This document shows, piece by piece, positions 21,801 to 34,323 of a stretch of 64,000 bases of DNA. A program made the translations under genes and the position numbers. Positions within the stretch are counted from its first letter, which is position 1, and each line of letters starts with the position of its first letter. The notes under the pieces were generated by a model, which saw only the letters and a program-made list of their open reading frames with translations, was not told the origin of the DNA and made no database searches. Source of the stretch: Dama dama (lineage: Eukaryota; Chordata; Mammalia; Artiodactyla; Cervidae); contig NW_026870967.1 of assembly GCF_033118175.1 (NCBI RefSeq), forward strand, positions 992,001-1,056,000. The letters run 5' to 3'.

Positions 21801-24800
21801 TACCCCCGGAGGCCAGGAAGGTCTGAGCAAGGCTGGCCAGGGGCATGGGCCCTGCTGGGTCCTGCCTCTGTCTTGTGGGGCCTCTGAGCACAACCGGCCC
21901 TCTCCCGCTGGATGACCTCCCCGGCTGCCTCCAAAGGCCGGTTTGCCAACACTCCCGCCCACTGTTCCCACCAGGCGCGCACAATGCTCCCAAGCCCGGG
22001 AGAAAAGAGCTTCGGGGTGGTGCTCCCACCGGGCCCTTGCCCCTGAGCCTGGGGGCAATGCAGGGGTTCCACACTCCCAGGCCAACGCAGAACCACATGC
22101 ACACGTCTGTTCCTGCCCCCTGCACCGGCAGAGAGCTCAGGGGAGCCAGAGTCTGTCAGGCAGCTGCTGGGCTGGCCGCCTGTGTGGGAAGGGGCAGAGC
22201 CGACCTAGGGGCAAGTTGGGCCTCTTGCTCTCCCTGCTGCCCTGAGGCTGCTGGGTCACAGAGGTCTTGGGCATCCAGCCCCTTGCTGGTTCCTTCCCTC
22301 TGACGAGGCCCTCTGAGCTCCAGCACCTTGCAGTGTGGAGACAGCCCGTGCCAGCAACCTCCTCTGCAACCAGGCCTCAACCCATGCCTAGGCCCAGGGG
22401 AAAGGCACCAGCGGGGATGAGCCTGGGGAGGCGCCCGGCCATGTCTGGACCCAGTCCCCGCAGCCTGCCCCTTGGTGGGGCTGTACCCCCGGAGGCAGGA
22501 AGGTCTGGGCAAGGCTGGCCAGGGGCAGGGGCCCTGCTGGGTCCTGCCCCTGGCCTGTGGGGCCTCTGAGCACAACCGGCCCTCTCCCACTGGAAGACCT
22601 CCCCGGCTGCCTCCAAAGGCCGGTTTGCAAGCACTCCCGCCCACTGTTCCAACCAGGCGCGCACAATGCTCCCAAGCCCGGGAGAAAAGCGCTTCGGGGT
22701 GGTGCTCTCTCCGGGCCCTTGCCCCTGAGCCTGGGGGCCAGGCAGGGGATCCATACTCCCAGGCCAAGGCAGAACCACATGCACACGTCTGTTCCTGCCC
22801 CCTCCACCGGCAGAGAGCTGGGGGGAGCCAGAGTCTGTCAGGCAGCTGCTGGGCTGGCCGCCTGTGTGGGAAGGGGCAGAGCCGACCTAGGGGCAAGTTG
22901 GGCATCTTGCTCTCCCTGCTGCCCTGAGGCTGCTGGGCCAAAGAGGTCTTGGGCATCCAGCCCCTTACTGGGCCCTTCCCTCTGACGAGGCCCTCTGAGC
23001 TCCAGCACCTTGCAGTGTGGAGACAGCCCCTGCCAGCAACCTCCTCTCCAAGGAGGCCTCAACCGAGGCCTAGGCCCAGGGGAAAGGCACCAGCGGGGAT
23101 GAGCCAGGGGAGGCGCCCGAGCATGTCTGGAACCAGTCGCCGCAGCCTGCCCCTTGGTGGGGCAGGACACCCGGAGGCCAGGAAGGTCTGGGCAAGGCTG
23201 GCCAGGGGCACGGGCCCTGCTGCGTACTGCCCCTGGCCTGTGGGGCCTCTGAGCACAACCGGCCCTCTCCCACTGGAAGACCTCCCCGGCTGCCTCCAAA
23301 GGCCGGTTTGCAAGCGCTCCCTCCCACTTTTCCCAGCAGGCGTGCACAATGCTCCCAAGCCCGGGAGAAAAGGGCTTCAGGGTGGTGCTCTCTCCGGGCC
23401 CTTGCCCCTGAGCCTGAGGGCAAGGCAGGGTGTCCACACTCCCAGGCCAAGGCAGAACCACATGCACACGTCTGATCTGCCCCCTGCACCGGCAGAGAGC
23501 TCGGGGGAGCCAGAGTCTGCCAGGCAGCTGCTGGGCTGGCCGCCTGTGTGGGAAGGGGCAGAGCCGACCTAGGGGCAAGTTAGGCCTCTTGCTCTCCCTG
23601 CTGCCCTGAGGCTGCTGGGCCAAAGAGGTCTTGGGCATCTAGCCCCTTGCTGGTCCCTTCCCTCTGACGAGGCCCTCTGAGCTCCAGCACCTTGCAGTGT
23701 GGAGACAGCCCCTGCCAGCAACCTCCTCTCCAAGGAGGCCTAAACCGAGGCCTAGGCCCAGGGGAAAGGCACCAGCGGGGATGAGCCTGGGGAGGCGCCC
23801 GGGCATGTCTGGACCCAGTCCCCGCAGCCTGCCCCTTGTTGGGGCAGTACCCCCGGAGGCCAGGAAGGTCTGGGCAAGGCTGGCCAGCGGCAGGGGACCT
23901 GCTGGGTCCTGCCCCTGGCCTGTAGGGCCTCTGAGCACATCCGGCCCTCTCCCGCTGGAAGACCTCCCCGGCTGCCTCCAAAGGCCGGTTTGCCAAGACT
24001 CCTGCCCACTGTTCCCACCAGGCGCGCACAATGCTCCCAAGCCCGGGAGAAAAGCGCTTCGGGGTGGTGCTCTCACCGGGCCCTTGCCCCTGAGCCTGGG
24101 GGCAAGGCAGGGGTTCCACACTCCCAGGCCAAGTCAGAAGCACATGCACACGTCTGTTGCTGCCCCCTGCACCGGCAGAGAGCTCGGGGGAGCCAGAGTC
24201 TGCCAGGCAGCTGCTGGGCTGTCTGCCTGTGTGGGAAGGGGCAGAGCCGACCTAGGGGCAAGTTGGGCCTCTTGCTCTCCCTGCTGCCCTGAGGCTGCTG
24301 GGCCAAAGAGGTCTTGGGCATCCAGCCCTTTGCTGGTCCCTTCCCTCTGACGAGGCCCTCTGAGTTCCAGCACCTCGCAGTGTGGAGACAGCCCCTGCCA
24401 GCAACCTCCTCTCCAAGGAGTCCTCAACCGAGGCCTAGGCCCAGGGCAAAGGCACCAGCGGGGATGAGCCAGGGGATGCGCCCGAGCATGTCTGGACCCA
24501 GTCCCCGCAGCCTGCCCCTTAGTGGGGCAGTACCCCCGGAGGCCAGGAAGGTCTGGGCAAGGCTGGACAGGGGCAGGGGCCCTGCTGGGTCCTGTTCCTG
24601 GCCTGTGGGGCCACTGAGCACAACCGGCCCTCTCCCACTTGAAGACCTCCCCGGCTGCCTCCAAAGGCCGGTTTGCAAGCGCTCCCGCCCACTGTTCCCA
24701 GCAGGCGCGCACAATGCTCCCAAGCCCGGGAGAAAAGCACTTCGGGGTGGTGCTCTCACCGGGCCCTTGCCCCTGAGCCTGGGGGCAATGCAGGGGGAAC

Positions 24801-25322
24801 ACACTCCCAGGCCAAGGCAGAACCACATGCATACGTCTGTTCCTGCCCCCTGCACCGGCAGAGAGCTCAGGGGAGCCAGAGTCTGTCAGGCAGCTGCTGG
24901 GCTGGCGGCCTGTGTGGGAAGGGGCAGAGCCGACCTAGGGGCAAGTTGGCCCTCTTGCTCTCCCTGCTGCCCTGAGGCTGCTGGGCCAAAGAGGTCTTGG
25001 GCATCCAGCCCCTTGCTGGTCCCTTCCCTCTGACGAGGCCCTCTGAGCTCCAGCACCTTGCAGTGTGGAGACAGGCCCTGCCAGCAACCTCCTCTCCAAG
25101 GAGGCCTCAACCGAGGCCTAGGCCCAGGGGAAAGTCACCAGCGGGGATGAGACTGGGGAGGCGCCCGGGCATGTCTGGACCCAGTCCCCGCAGCCTGCCC
25201 CTTGGTGGGGCTGTAACCCCGGAGGCAGGAAGGTCTGGGCAAGGCTGGCCAGGGGCTGGGGCCCTGCTGGGTCCTGCCCCTGGCCTGTGGGCCCTCTGAG
25301 CACAACCGGCCCTCTCCCACTG
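15899..25322. repeat. 682-bp monomer run, block 3 (14 landmarks)
   Basis: Body landmarks lie at 16126, 16810, 17492, 18174, 18856, 19537, 20220, 20902, 21584, 22267, 22949, 23631, 24314 and 24997; spacing is 681-684 bp. All of it lies within the 16.2-kb duplication and is repeated as block 5. Individual monomers are recognisable, such as 17553 onward with GGAGAAAGCCCC, and 22360 onward with CTCTGCAACCAGG. The last monomer passes directly into sub-array C. Confidence 0.93.
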
Positions 25323-27633
25323 GAAGACCTCCCCGGCTGCCTCCAAAGGCCGGTTTGCAAGCACTCCCGCCCACTGTTCCCAACAAGCACGCAAAATGCT
25401 CCCAAGCCCGGGAGAAAAGCGCTTCGGGGTGGTGCTCTCTCCCGGCCCTTGGAAGACCTCCCCGGCTGCCTCCAAAGGCTGGTTTTCAAGAACTCCCTCC
25501 CGCTGACCCGCCAGCCGCACACAATGCTCCCAAGCCCGGGAGAAAAGCATTTTTGGGTGGTGCTCACTCCGGGCCCTTGGAAGACCTCCCCGGCTGCCTC
25601 CAAGGCCGGTTTGCAAGCACTTCTGCCTGCTCTTCCCGCCACCCGCGCACAAAGCTCCCAAGCTCGGGAGAAAAGCGTTTCGGGGTGGTGTTCTCTCTGG
25701 GCCCAAGAAAGACCTCCCGGGCTGCCCCCAAAGGCCGGTTTGCAAGCACTCCCACTCGCTGTTCCCGCCATCCGTGCAAATGCTCCAAGCCCAGGAGAAA
25801 AGCGCTTCGGGGTGGTGCTCTCTCCCGGCCCTTGGAAGACCTCCCCGGCTGCCTCCAAAGGCTGGTTTTCAAGAACTCCCTCCGCTGTCCCGCCAGCCGC
25901 ACACAATGCTCCCAATCAGGGGAGAAAAGCGCTTCGTGGTGGTGCTCTCTCCGGGCCCTTGGAAGACCTCCCCGGCTGCTTCCAAAGGCTGGTTTTCAAG
26001 AATTCCCTCCCGTTGACCCGCCAGCCGTACACAATGCTCCCAAGCCCGGGAGAAAAGCGCTTCGGGGTGGTGCTCTCTCCCGGCCCTTGGAAGACCTCCC
26101 CGGCTGCCTCCAAAGGCTGGTTTTCAAGAATTCCCTCCCGTTGACCCGCCAGCCGCACACAATGCTCCCAAGCCCGGGAGAAAAGCATTTTGGGGTGGTG
26201 CTCTCTCCGGGCACTTTCAAGACCTCCCCGGCTGCCTCCAAAGGCCGGTTTGTGAGTACTCATTCCCGCTGCTTCCGCCAGCCACGCACAATGCTCCCAA
26301 GCCCGGGAGAAAAGCATTTTGGGGTGGTGCTCTCTCCCGGCCCTTGGAAGACCTCCTGGGCTGCCTCCAAAGGCCGGTTTGTAAGCACTCATGTCAGCTG
26401 TTCCCGACAGCCACGCACAATGCTCCCAATTCCGGGAGAAAAGTGCTTCGGGATGGTGCTCTCTCCGGGCCCTTGGAAGACCTCCCCGGCTGCCTCCAAA
26501 GGCCAGTTTGCAAGCACTCCTGCCTGCTGTTCCCGCCAGCCGCGCACAATGCTCCCAAGCCGGGGAGAAAAGCGCTTCAGGGTGGTGCTCTCTCCGGGCA
26601 ATTTCAAGACCTCCCCGGCTGCCTCCAAATGCAGGTTTGTAAGTACTCATTCCCGCTGCTTCCGCCAGCCACGCACAATGCTCCCAAGCCCGGGAGAAAA
26701 GCATTTTGGGGTGGTGATCAGTCCGGGCCCTTGGAAGACCTCCCCGGCTGCCCCCAAAGGCCGGTTTGGAAGCACTCCCACTCTTTGTTCCCGCCATCCG
26801 CGCAAATGTTCCAAGCCCGGGAGAAAAGCGCTTCGGGGTGGTGCTCTCTCCTGGCCCTTGGAAGACCTCCCCGGCTGCCTCCAAAGGCCGGTTTGCAAGC
26901 ACTCCCGACTGCTGTTCCCGCCAGCCGCGCACAATTCTCCCAATCACGGGAGAAAAGCGCTTCGGGGTGGTGCTCTCTCCGGGCCCTTGGAAGACCTCCC
27001 CGTCTGCCTCCAATGGCCAGTTTGCAAGAACTCATGCCCGCTGTTCCCACCAGCCGCGCACAATGCTCCCAAGCCCGGGAGAAAAGCTTTTTGGGGTGGT
27101 GCTCACACCGGGCCCTGGAAGACCTCCCCGACTGCCTCCAAAGGCCAGTTTTCAAGCACTCCTGCCTGCTGTTCCCGCCACCCGCGCACAATGCTCCCAA
27201 GCCCGGGAGAAAAGCGCTTCGGGGTGGTGCTCTCTACAGGCCCTTGGAAGACCTCCCCGGCTGCCTCCAAAGGCCGGTTTGCAAGGACTCCTTCCTGCTG
27301 TTCCCGCCAGCCACGCACAATGCTCCCAAGCCCGGGAGAAAAGTGCTTCGGGGTGGTGCTCTCTCCGGGCCCTTGGAAGACGTCCCCGGCTGCCTCCAAA
27401 GGCCGGTTTGCAAGCACTCATGCCCGTTGTTCCCACCAGCCGCGCACAATGCTCCCAAGCCCGGGAGAAAAGCATTTTGGGGTGGTGCTCACTCCGGGCC
27501 CTTGGAAGACCTCCCCGGCTGCCTCCAAAGGACGGTTTGCAAGCACTCCCAGCCGCTGTTCCCGTCAGGCACGCACAATGCTCCCAAGCCCGGGAGAAAA
27601 GCGCTTCGGGCTGGTGCTCTCTCCGGGCCCTTG
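25323..27633. repeat. 129-bp module sub-array C (18 units)
   Basis: Units begin at 25323, 25452, 25580, 25708, 25835, 25962, 26090, 26218, 26347, 26476, 26605, 26734, 26861, 26990, 27118, 27247, 27376 and 27505. Units 3-5 carry the same ordered variants as units 2-4 of B and A. Units ending GGCTGGTTTTCAAGAA recur three times within 25.8-26.2 kb, a local amplification of one variant. The final unit is the CAGCCGCTGTTCCCGTCAGG form and leads into a body with GGGACGGGGC. Confidence 0.95.
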
Positions 27634-30600
27634 CCCCTGAGCCTGGGGGCCAGGCAGGGGGAACACACTCCCAGGCCAAGGCAGAACGACATGCACACGT
27701 CTGTTCCTGCCCCCTACACCGGCAGAGAGCTCGGGGGAGCCAGAGACTGCCAGGCTGCTGCTGGGCTGGCTGCCTGTGTGGGACGGGGCAGAGCCGACCT
27801 AGCGGCAAGTTGGGCCTCTTGCTCTCCCTGCTGCCCTGAGGCTGCTGGGCCAAAGAGGTCTTGGGCATCGAGCCCCTTGCTGGTCCCTTCCCGCTGACGA
27901 GGCCTTCTGAGCTCCAGCACCTTGCAGTGTGGAGACAGCCCCTGCCAGCAACCTCCTCTCCAAGGAGGCCTCAACCGAGGCCTAGTGCCAGGGAAAGGCA
28001 CCAGCGGGGATGAACCTGGGGAGGCGCCCGGGAATGTCTGGACCCAGTCCCCGTAGCCTGCCCCTTGGTGGGGCAGTACCCCCGAAGGCCAGGAAGGTCT
28101 GGGCAAGGCTGGCCAGGGGCAGGGGCCCTGCTGGGTCCTGCCCCTGGCCTGTGGGGCCTCTGAGCACAACCGGCCCTCTCCCACTGGAAGACCTCCCCGG
28201 CTGCCTCCAAAGGCCGGTTTGCAAGTGCTCCCGCCCACTGTTCCCAGCAGGCGTGCACAATGCTCCCAAGCCCGGGAGAAAAGCGCTTCGGGGTGGTGCT
28301 CTCACCGGGCCCTTGCCCCTGAGCCTGGGGGCAATGCAGGGGGAACACACTCCCAGGCCAAGGCAGAACGACATGCACACGTCTGTTCCTGCCCCCTGCA
28401 CCGGCAGAGAGCTCAGGGGAGCCAGAGTCTGTCAGGCAGCTGCTGGGCTGGCCGCCTGTGTGGGAAGGGGCAGAGCCGACCTAGGGGCAAGTTGGGCCTC
28501 TTGCTCTCCCTGCTGTCCTGAGGCTGCTGGGCCAAAGAGGTCTTGGGCATCCAGCCCCTTGCTGGTCCCTTCCCTCTGACGAGGCCCTCTGAGCTCCAGC
28601 ACCTTGCAGTGTGGAGACAGCCCCTGCCAGCAACCTCCTCTCCAAGGAGGCCTCAACCGAGGCCTAGGCCGAGGGGAAAGGCACCAGCGGGGATGAGACT
28701 GGGGAGGCGCCCGGGCATGTCTGGACCCAGTCCCCGCAGCCTGCCCCTTGGTGGGGCTGTAACCCCGGAGGGAGGAAGGTCTGGGCAAGGCTGGCCAGGG
28801 GCTGGGGCCCTGCTGGGTCCTGCCCCTGGCCTGGGGAGCCTCTGAGCACAACCGGCCCTCTCCCACTGGAAGACCTCCCCGGCTGCCTCGAAAGGCCGGT
28901 TTGCAAGCACTCCCGCCCACTGTTCCCACCAAGCACGCAAAATGCTCCCAAGCCCGGGAGAAAAGCGCTTCGGGCTTGTGCTCTCTCCGGGCCCTTGCCC
29001 CTGAGCCTGGGGGCCAGGCAGGGGGAACACACTCCCAGGCCAAGGCAGAACGACATGCACACGTCTGTTCCTGCCCCCTACACTGGCAGAGAGCTCGGGG
29101 GAGTCAGAGACTGCCAGGCTGCTGCTGGGCTGGCTGCCTGTGTGGGACGGGGCAGAGCCGACCTAGGGGCAAGTTGGGCCTCTTGCTCTCCCTGCTGCCC
29201 TGAGGCTGCTGGGTCAAAGAGGTCTTGGGCATCCAGCCCTTTGCTGGTCCCTTCCCTCTGACGAGGCCCTCTGAGCTCCAGCACCTTGCAGTGTGGAGAC
29301 AGCCCCTGCCAGCAACCTCCTCTCCAAGGAGGCCTCAACCGAGGCCTAGGCCCAGGAGAAAGGCACCAGCGGGGATGAGCTTGGGGAGGCGCCCGGGCAT
29401 GTCTGGACCCAGTCCCCGCAGCCTGCCCCTTGGTGGGGCAGTACCCCCGGAGGCCAGGAAGGTCTGGGAAACGCTGGCCAGGGGCAGGGGACCTGCTGTG
29501 TCCTGCCCCTGGCCTGTGGGGCCTCTGAGCACATCCGACCCTCTCCCGCTGGAAGACCTCCCCGGCTGCCTCCAAAGGCCGGTTTGCCAACACTCACGCC
29601 CACTGTTCCCACCAGGCGCGCACAATGCTCCCAAGTCCGGGAGAAAAGCGCTTCGGGGTGGTGCTCTCACCGGGCCCTTGCCCCTGAGCCTGGGGGCAAT
29701 GCAGGGGGAACACACTCCCAGGCCAAGGCAGAACCACATGCACACGTCTGTTCCTGCCCCCTGTACCAGCAGAGAGCTAGGGGAGCCAGAGTCTGTCAGG
29801 CAGCTGCTAGGCTGGCCGCCTGTGTGGGAAGGGGCAGAGCCGACCTAGGGGCAAGTTGGGCCTCTTGCTCTCCCTGCTGCCCTGAGGTTGCTGGGCCAAA
29901 GAGGTCTTGGGCATCCAGCCCCTTGCTGGTGCCTTCCCTCTGACGAGGCCCTCTGAGCTCCAGCACCTTGCAGTGTGGAGACAGCCCCTGCCAGCAACCT
30001 CCTCTCCAAGAGGCCTCAACCGAGGCCTAGGCCCAGGGGAAAGGCACCAGCGGGGATGAGACTGGGGAGGCGCACGGACATGTCTGGACCCAGTCCCCGC
30101 AGCCTGCCCCTTGGTGGGGCAGTACCCCCTGAGGCCGGGAAGGTCTGGGCAAGGCTGGCCAGGGGCAGGCGCCCTGCTGGGTCCTGCCCCTGGCCTGTGG
30201 GGCCTCTCAGCACAACCGGCCCTCTCCCAATGGAAGACCTCCCCGGCTGCCTCCAAAGGCCGGTTTGCAGCACTCCCGCCCGCTGTTCCCGCCCGGCACG
30301 CACAATGCTCCCAAGCCCGGGAGAAAAGCACTTCGGGGTGTTGCTCTCTCCGGGCCCTTGCCCCTGAGCCTGGGGGCCAGGCAGTGGGTCCACACTCCCA
30401 GACCAAGGCAGAACCACATGCACACGTCTGTTCCTGACCCCTGCACCGGCAGAGAGCTCGGGGGAGCCAGAGTCTGTCAGGCAGCTGCTGGGCTGGCCGC
30501 CTGTTTGGGAAGGGGCAGAGCCGACCTAGGGGCAAGTTGGGCCTCTTGCTCTCCCTGCTGCCCTGAGGCTGCTGGGCCAAAGAGGTCTTGGGCATCCAGC

Positions 30601-31269
30601 CCCTTGCTGGTCCCTTCCCTCTGAAGAGGCCCTCTGAGCTCCAGCACCTTGCAGTGTGGAGACAGCCCCTGCCAGCAACCTCCTCTCCAAGGAGGCCTCA
30701 ACCGAGACCTAGGCCCAGGGGTAAGGCACCAGCGGGGATGAGACTGGGGAGGCGCCCGGGCATGTCTGGACCCAGTCCCCGCAGCCTGCCCCTTGGTGGG
30801 GCTGTAACCCCGGAGGCAGGAAGGTCTGGGCAAGGCTTGCCAGGGGCTGGGGCCCTGCTGGGTCCTGCCCCTGGCCTGTGGGGCCTCTGAGCACAACCGG
30901 CCCTCTCCCACTGGAAGACCTCCCCGGCTGCCTCCAAAGGCCGGTTTGCAAGCACTCCCGCCCACTGTTCCCACCAAGAACGCAAAATGCTCCCAAGCCC
31001 GGGAGAAAAGCGCTTCGGGGTGGTGGTCTCTCCGGGCCCTTGCCCCTGAGCCTGGGGGCCAGGCAGGGGGAACACACTCCCAGGCCAAGGCAGAACGACA
31101 TGCACACGTCTGTTCCTGCCCCCTACACCGGCAGAGAGCTCGGGGGAGCCAGAAACTGCCAGGCTCCTGCTGGGCTGGCTGCCTGTGTGGGACGGGGCAG
31201 AGCCGACCTAGGGGCAAGTTGGGCCTCTAGCTCTCCCTGCTGCCCTGAGGCTGCTGGGTCAAAGAGGTC

Positions 31270-32269
31270 TTGGGCATCCAGCCCCTTGCTGGTCCCTTCC
31301 CTCTGACGAGGCCCTCTGAGCTCCAGCACCTTGCAGTGTGGAGAGAGCCCCTGCCAGCAACCTCCTCTGCAACGAGGCCTCAACCGAGTCCTAGGCCCAG
31401 GGGAAAGGCACCAGCGGGGATGAGCCTGAGGAGGCGCTCGGGAATGTCTGGACCCAGTCCCCGCAGCCTGCCCCTTGGTGGGGTTGTACCCCCGGAGGCA
31501 GGAAGGTCTGGGCAAGGCTGGCCAGGGGCAGGGGCCCTGCTGGTTCCTGCCCCTGGCCTGTGGGGCCTCTGAGCACAACCGGCCCTCTCCCACTGGAAGA
31601 CCTCCCCGGCTGCCTCCAAAGGCCGGTTTGCAAGCACTCCCGCCCACTGTTCCCACCAGGCGCACACAATGCTCCCAAGCCCGGGAGAAAATCGCTTCGG
31701 AGTGGTGCTCTCTCCGGGCCCTTGCCCCTGAGCCTGGGGGCCAGGAAGGTGATCCACATTCCCAGGCCAAGGCAGAACTACATGCACACGTCTGTTCCTG
31801 CCCCCTGCACCGTCAGAGAGCTCGCGGGAGCCAGAGTCTGTCAGGCAGCTGCTGGGCTGGCCGCCTGTGTGGGAAGGGGCAGAGCTGACCTAGGGGCAAG
31901 TTGGGCCTCTTGCTCTCCCTGCTGCCCTGAGGCTGCTGGGCCAAAGAGGTCTTGGGCATCCAGCCCCTTGCTGGTCCCTTCCATCTGACGAGGCCCTCTG
32001 AGCTCCAGCACCTTGCAGTGTGGAGACAGCCCCTGCCAGCAACCTCCTCTCCAAGGAGGCCTCAACCGAGGCCTAGGCCTAGGGGAAAGGCACCAGCGGG
32101 GATGAGCCTGGGAAGGCGCCCGGCCATGTCTGGACCCAGTCCCCCCAACCTGCCCCTTGGTGGGGCAGTACCCCCGGAGGCCAGGAAGGTCTGGGCAAGG
32201 CTGCCAGGGGCAGGGACACTGCTGGGTCCTGCCCCTGGCCTGTGGGGCGTCTGAGCACAACCGGCACTG
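31270..32269. repeat. Three-monomer duplication, left member
   Basis: Matches 33317-34315 at an offset of 2,046-2,047 bp, three monomers. Shared private variants are GTGTGGAGAGAGCC, CTCTGCAACGAGGCC, CGAGTCCTAGGCC, GGCGCTCGGGAATG, GGGTTGTACCCCC, CTGGTTCCTGCCC, AAAATCGCTTCGG and CACCGTCAGAGAG. The main difference seen is GCGGGGATGAGC here against GCGGGGTGAGC near 33465, a 1-bp deletion. Identity ends in the third monomer, where this copy has GGCACTGTCCCGCTGG. Confidence 0.88.
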
Positions 32270-33316
32270 TCCCGCTGGAAGACCTCCCCGTCTGCCTCCA
32301 AAGGACGGTTTGCAAGCACTCCCGCACGCTGTTCCCGCCAGGCACGCACAATGCTCCCAAGCCCGGGAGAAATGCGCTTCGGGCTGGTGATCTCTCCGGG
32401 CCCTTGCCCCTGAGCCTGGGGGCAATGCAGGGGGAACACACTCCCAGGCCAAGGCAGAACCACATGCACACGTCTGTTCCTGCCCCCTGCACCGGCAGAG
32501 AGCTCAGGGGAGCCAGAGTCTGTCAGGCAGCTGCTGGGCTGGCCGCCTGTGTGGGAAGGGGCAGAGCCGACCTAGGGGCAAGTTGGGCCTCTTGCTCTCC
32601 CTGCTGCCCTGAGGCTGCTGGGCCAAAGAGGTCTTGGGCATCCAGCCCCTTGCTGGTCCCTTCCATCTGACGAGGCCCTCTGAGCTCCAGCACCTTGCAG
32701 TGTGGAGACAGCCCCTGCCAGCCACCTCCTCTCCAAGGAGGCCTAAACCGAGGCCTAGGCCCAAGGGAAAGGCACCAGCGGGGATGAGCCTGGGGAGGCG
32801 CCCGGGCATGTCTGGACCCAGTCCCCGCAGCCTGCCCCTTGGTGGGGCAGTACCCCCGGAGGCCAGGTAGGACTGGGAAAGGCTGGCCAGGGGCAGGGGA
32901 CCTGCTGGGTCCTGCCCCTGGCCTGTGGGGCCTCTGAGCACATCCGGCCCTCTCCCGCTGGAAGACCTCCCCGGCTGCCTCCAAAGGCCGGTTTGCCAAC
33001 ACTCCCGCCCACTCTTCCCACCAGGCGCGCACAATGCTCCCAAGCCCGGGAGAAAAGCGCTTCGGGGTGGTGCTCCCACCGGTCCCTTGCCCCTGAGCCT
33101 GGGGGCAATGCAGGGGTTCCACACTCCCAGGCCAAGGCAGAACCACATGCACACGTCTGTTCCTGCCCCCTGCACCGGCAGAGAGCTCAGGGGAGCCAGA
33201 GTCTGTCAGGCAGCTGCTGGGCTGGCCGCCTGTGTGGGAAGGGGCAGAGCCGACCTAGGGGCAAGTTGGGCCTCTTGCTTTCCCTGCTGCCCTGAGGCTG
33301 CTGGGCCAAAGAGGTC

Positions 33317-34315
33317 TTGGGCATCCAGCCCCTTGCTGGTCCCTTCCCTCTGACGAGGCCCTCTGAGCTCCAGCACCTTGCAGTGTGGAGAGAGCCCCTG
33401 CCAGCAACCTCCTCTGCAACGAGGCCTCAACCGAGTCCTAGGCCCAGGGGAAAGGCACCAGCGGGGTGAGCCTGAGGAGGCGCTCGGGAATGTCTGGACC
33501 CAGTCCCCGCAGCCTGCCCCTTGGTGGGGTTGTACCCCCGGAGGCAGGAAGGTCTGGGCAAGGCTGGCCAGGGGCAGGGGCCCTGCTGGTTCCTGCCCCT
33601 GGCCTGTGGGGCCTCTGAGCACAACCGGCCCTCTCCCACTGGAAGACCTCCCCGGCTGCCTCCAAAGGCCGGTTTGCAAGCACTCCCGCCCACTGTTCCC
33701 ACCAGGCGCACACAATGCTCCCAAGCCCGGGAGAAAATCGCTTCGGAGTGGTGCTCTCTCCGGGCCCTTGCCCCTGAGCCTGGGGGCCAGGAAGGTGATC
33801 CACATTCCCAGGCCAAGGCAGAACCACATGCACACGTCTGTTCCTGCCCCCTGCACCGTCAGAGAGCTCGCGGGAGCCAGAGTCTGTCAGGCAGCTGCTG
33901 GGCTGGCCGCCTGTGTGGGAAGGGGCAGAGCTGACCTAGGGGCAAGTTGGGCCTCTTGCTCTCCCTGCTGCCCTGAGGCTGCTGGGCCAAAGAGGTCTTG
34001 GGCATCCAGCCCCTTGCTGGTCCCTTCCATCTGACGAGGCCCTCTGAGCTCCAGCACCTTGCAGTGTGGAGACAGCCCCTGCCAGCAACCTCCTCTCCAA
34101 GGAGGCCTCAACCGAGGCCTAGGCCTAGGGGAAAGGCACCAGCGGGGATGAGCCTGGGAAGGCGCCCGGCCATGTCTGGACCCAGTCCCCCCAACCTGCC
34201 CCTTGGTGGGGCAGTACCCCCGGAGGCCAGGAAGGTCTGGGCAAGGCTGCCAGGGGCAGGGACACTGCTGGGTCCTGCCCCTGGCCTGTGGGGCGTCTGA
34301 GCACAACCGGCCCTC
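33317..34315. repeat. Three-monomer duplication, right member
   Basis: Near-identical copy of 31270-32269 with one deleted A near 33465. It ends where GGCCCTCTCCCACTGG replaces the left copy's GGCACTGTCCCGCTGG. That switch falls in the last ~10 bp of body before the module, and sub-array D starts a few bases later. The short divergence suggests a recent event. Confidence 0.86.
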
Positions 34316-34323
34316 TCCCACTG

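Larger units (their letters stand above)
13409..29646. repeat. 16.2-kb higher-order duplication, copy 1
   Basis: This segment matches 34537-50773 base for base except for 11 differences I located: 15876 G/C, 16025 A/G, an extra A at 16469, 19567 G/C, 22105 G/A, 25295 T/A, 25322 G/T, 25937 T/G, 26396 A/C, 28168 A/G and 28359 C/A (this copy/other copy). It spans 20 modules of sub-array B, 14 monomer landmarks, all of sub-array C and most of the next monomers. Left of 13409 the copies differ at 13353, 13406 and 13408; right of 29646 they diverge at once. The shift between copies is 21,128 bp, or 21,127 bp after the indel. Confidence 0.93.
27634..34323. repeat. 682-bp monomer run, block 4 (10 landmarks)
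   Basis: Body landmarks lie at 27861, 28543, 29225, 29907, 30588, 31270, 31952, 32634, 33317 and 33998. The first ~2 kb belongs to the 16.2-kb duplication. From 29647 to about 34.3 kb is sequence not present at the same offset in the second copy; parts of it recur, out of order, at 50.77-52.4 kb. Within it, 31.27-32.27 kb and 33.32-34.31 kb form a three-monomer duplication. Confidence 0.92.

Noticed and set aside
2311..25322. Blocks 2 and 3 as copies of one another because both have 14 landmarks
   Set aside because: Their monomer variants are not in the same order (for example the TCCCGCTGACG monomers are ninth in block 2 and third in block 3), so the equal count is probably chance, although the last two monomers before the expansions are similar.
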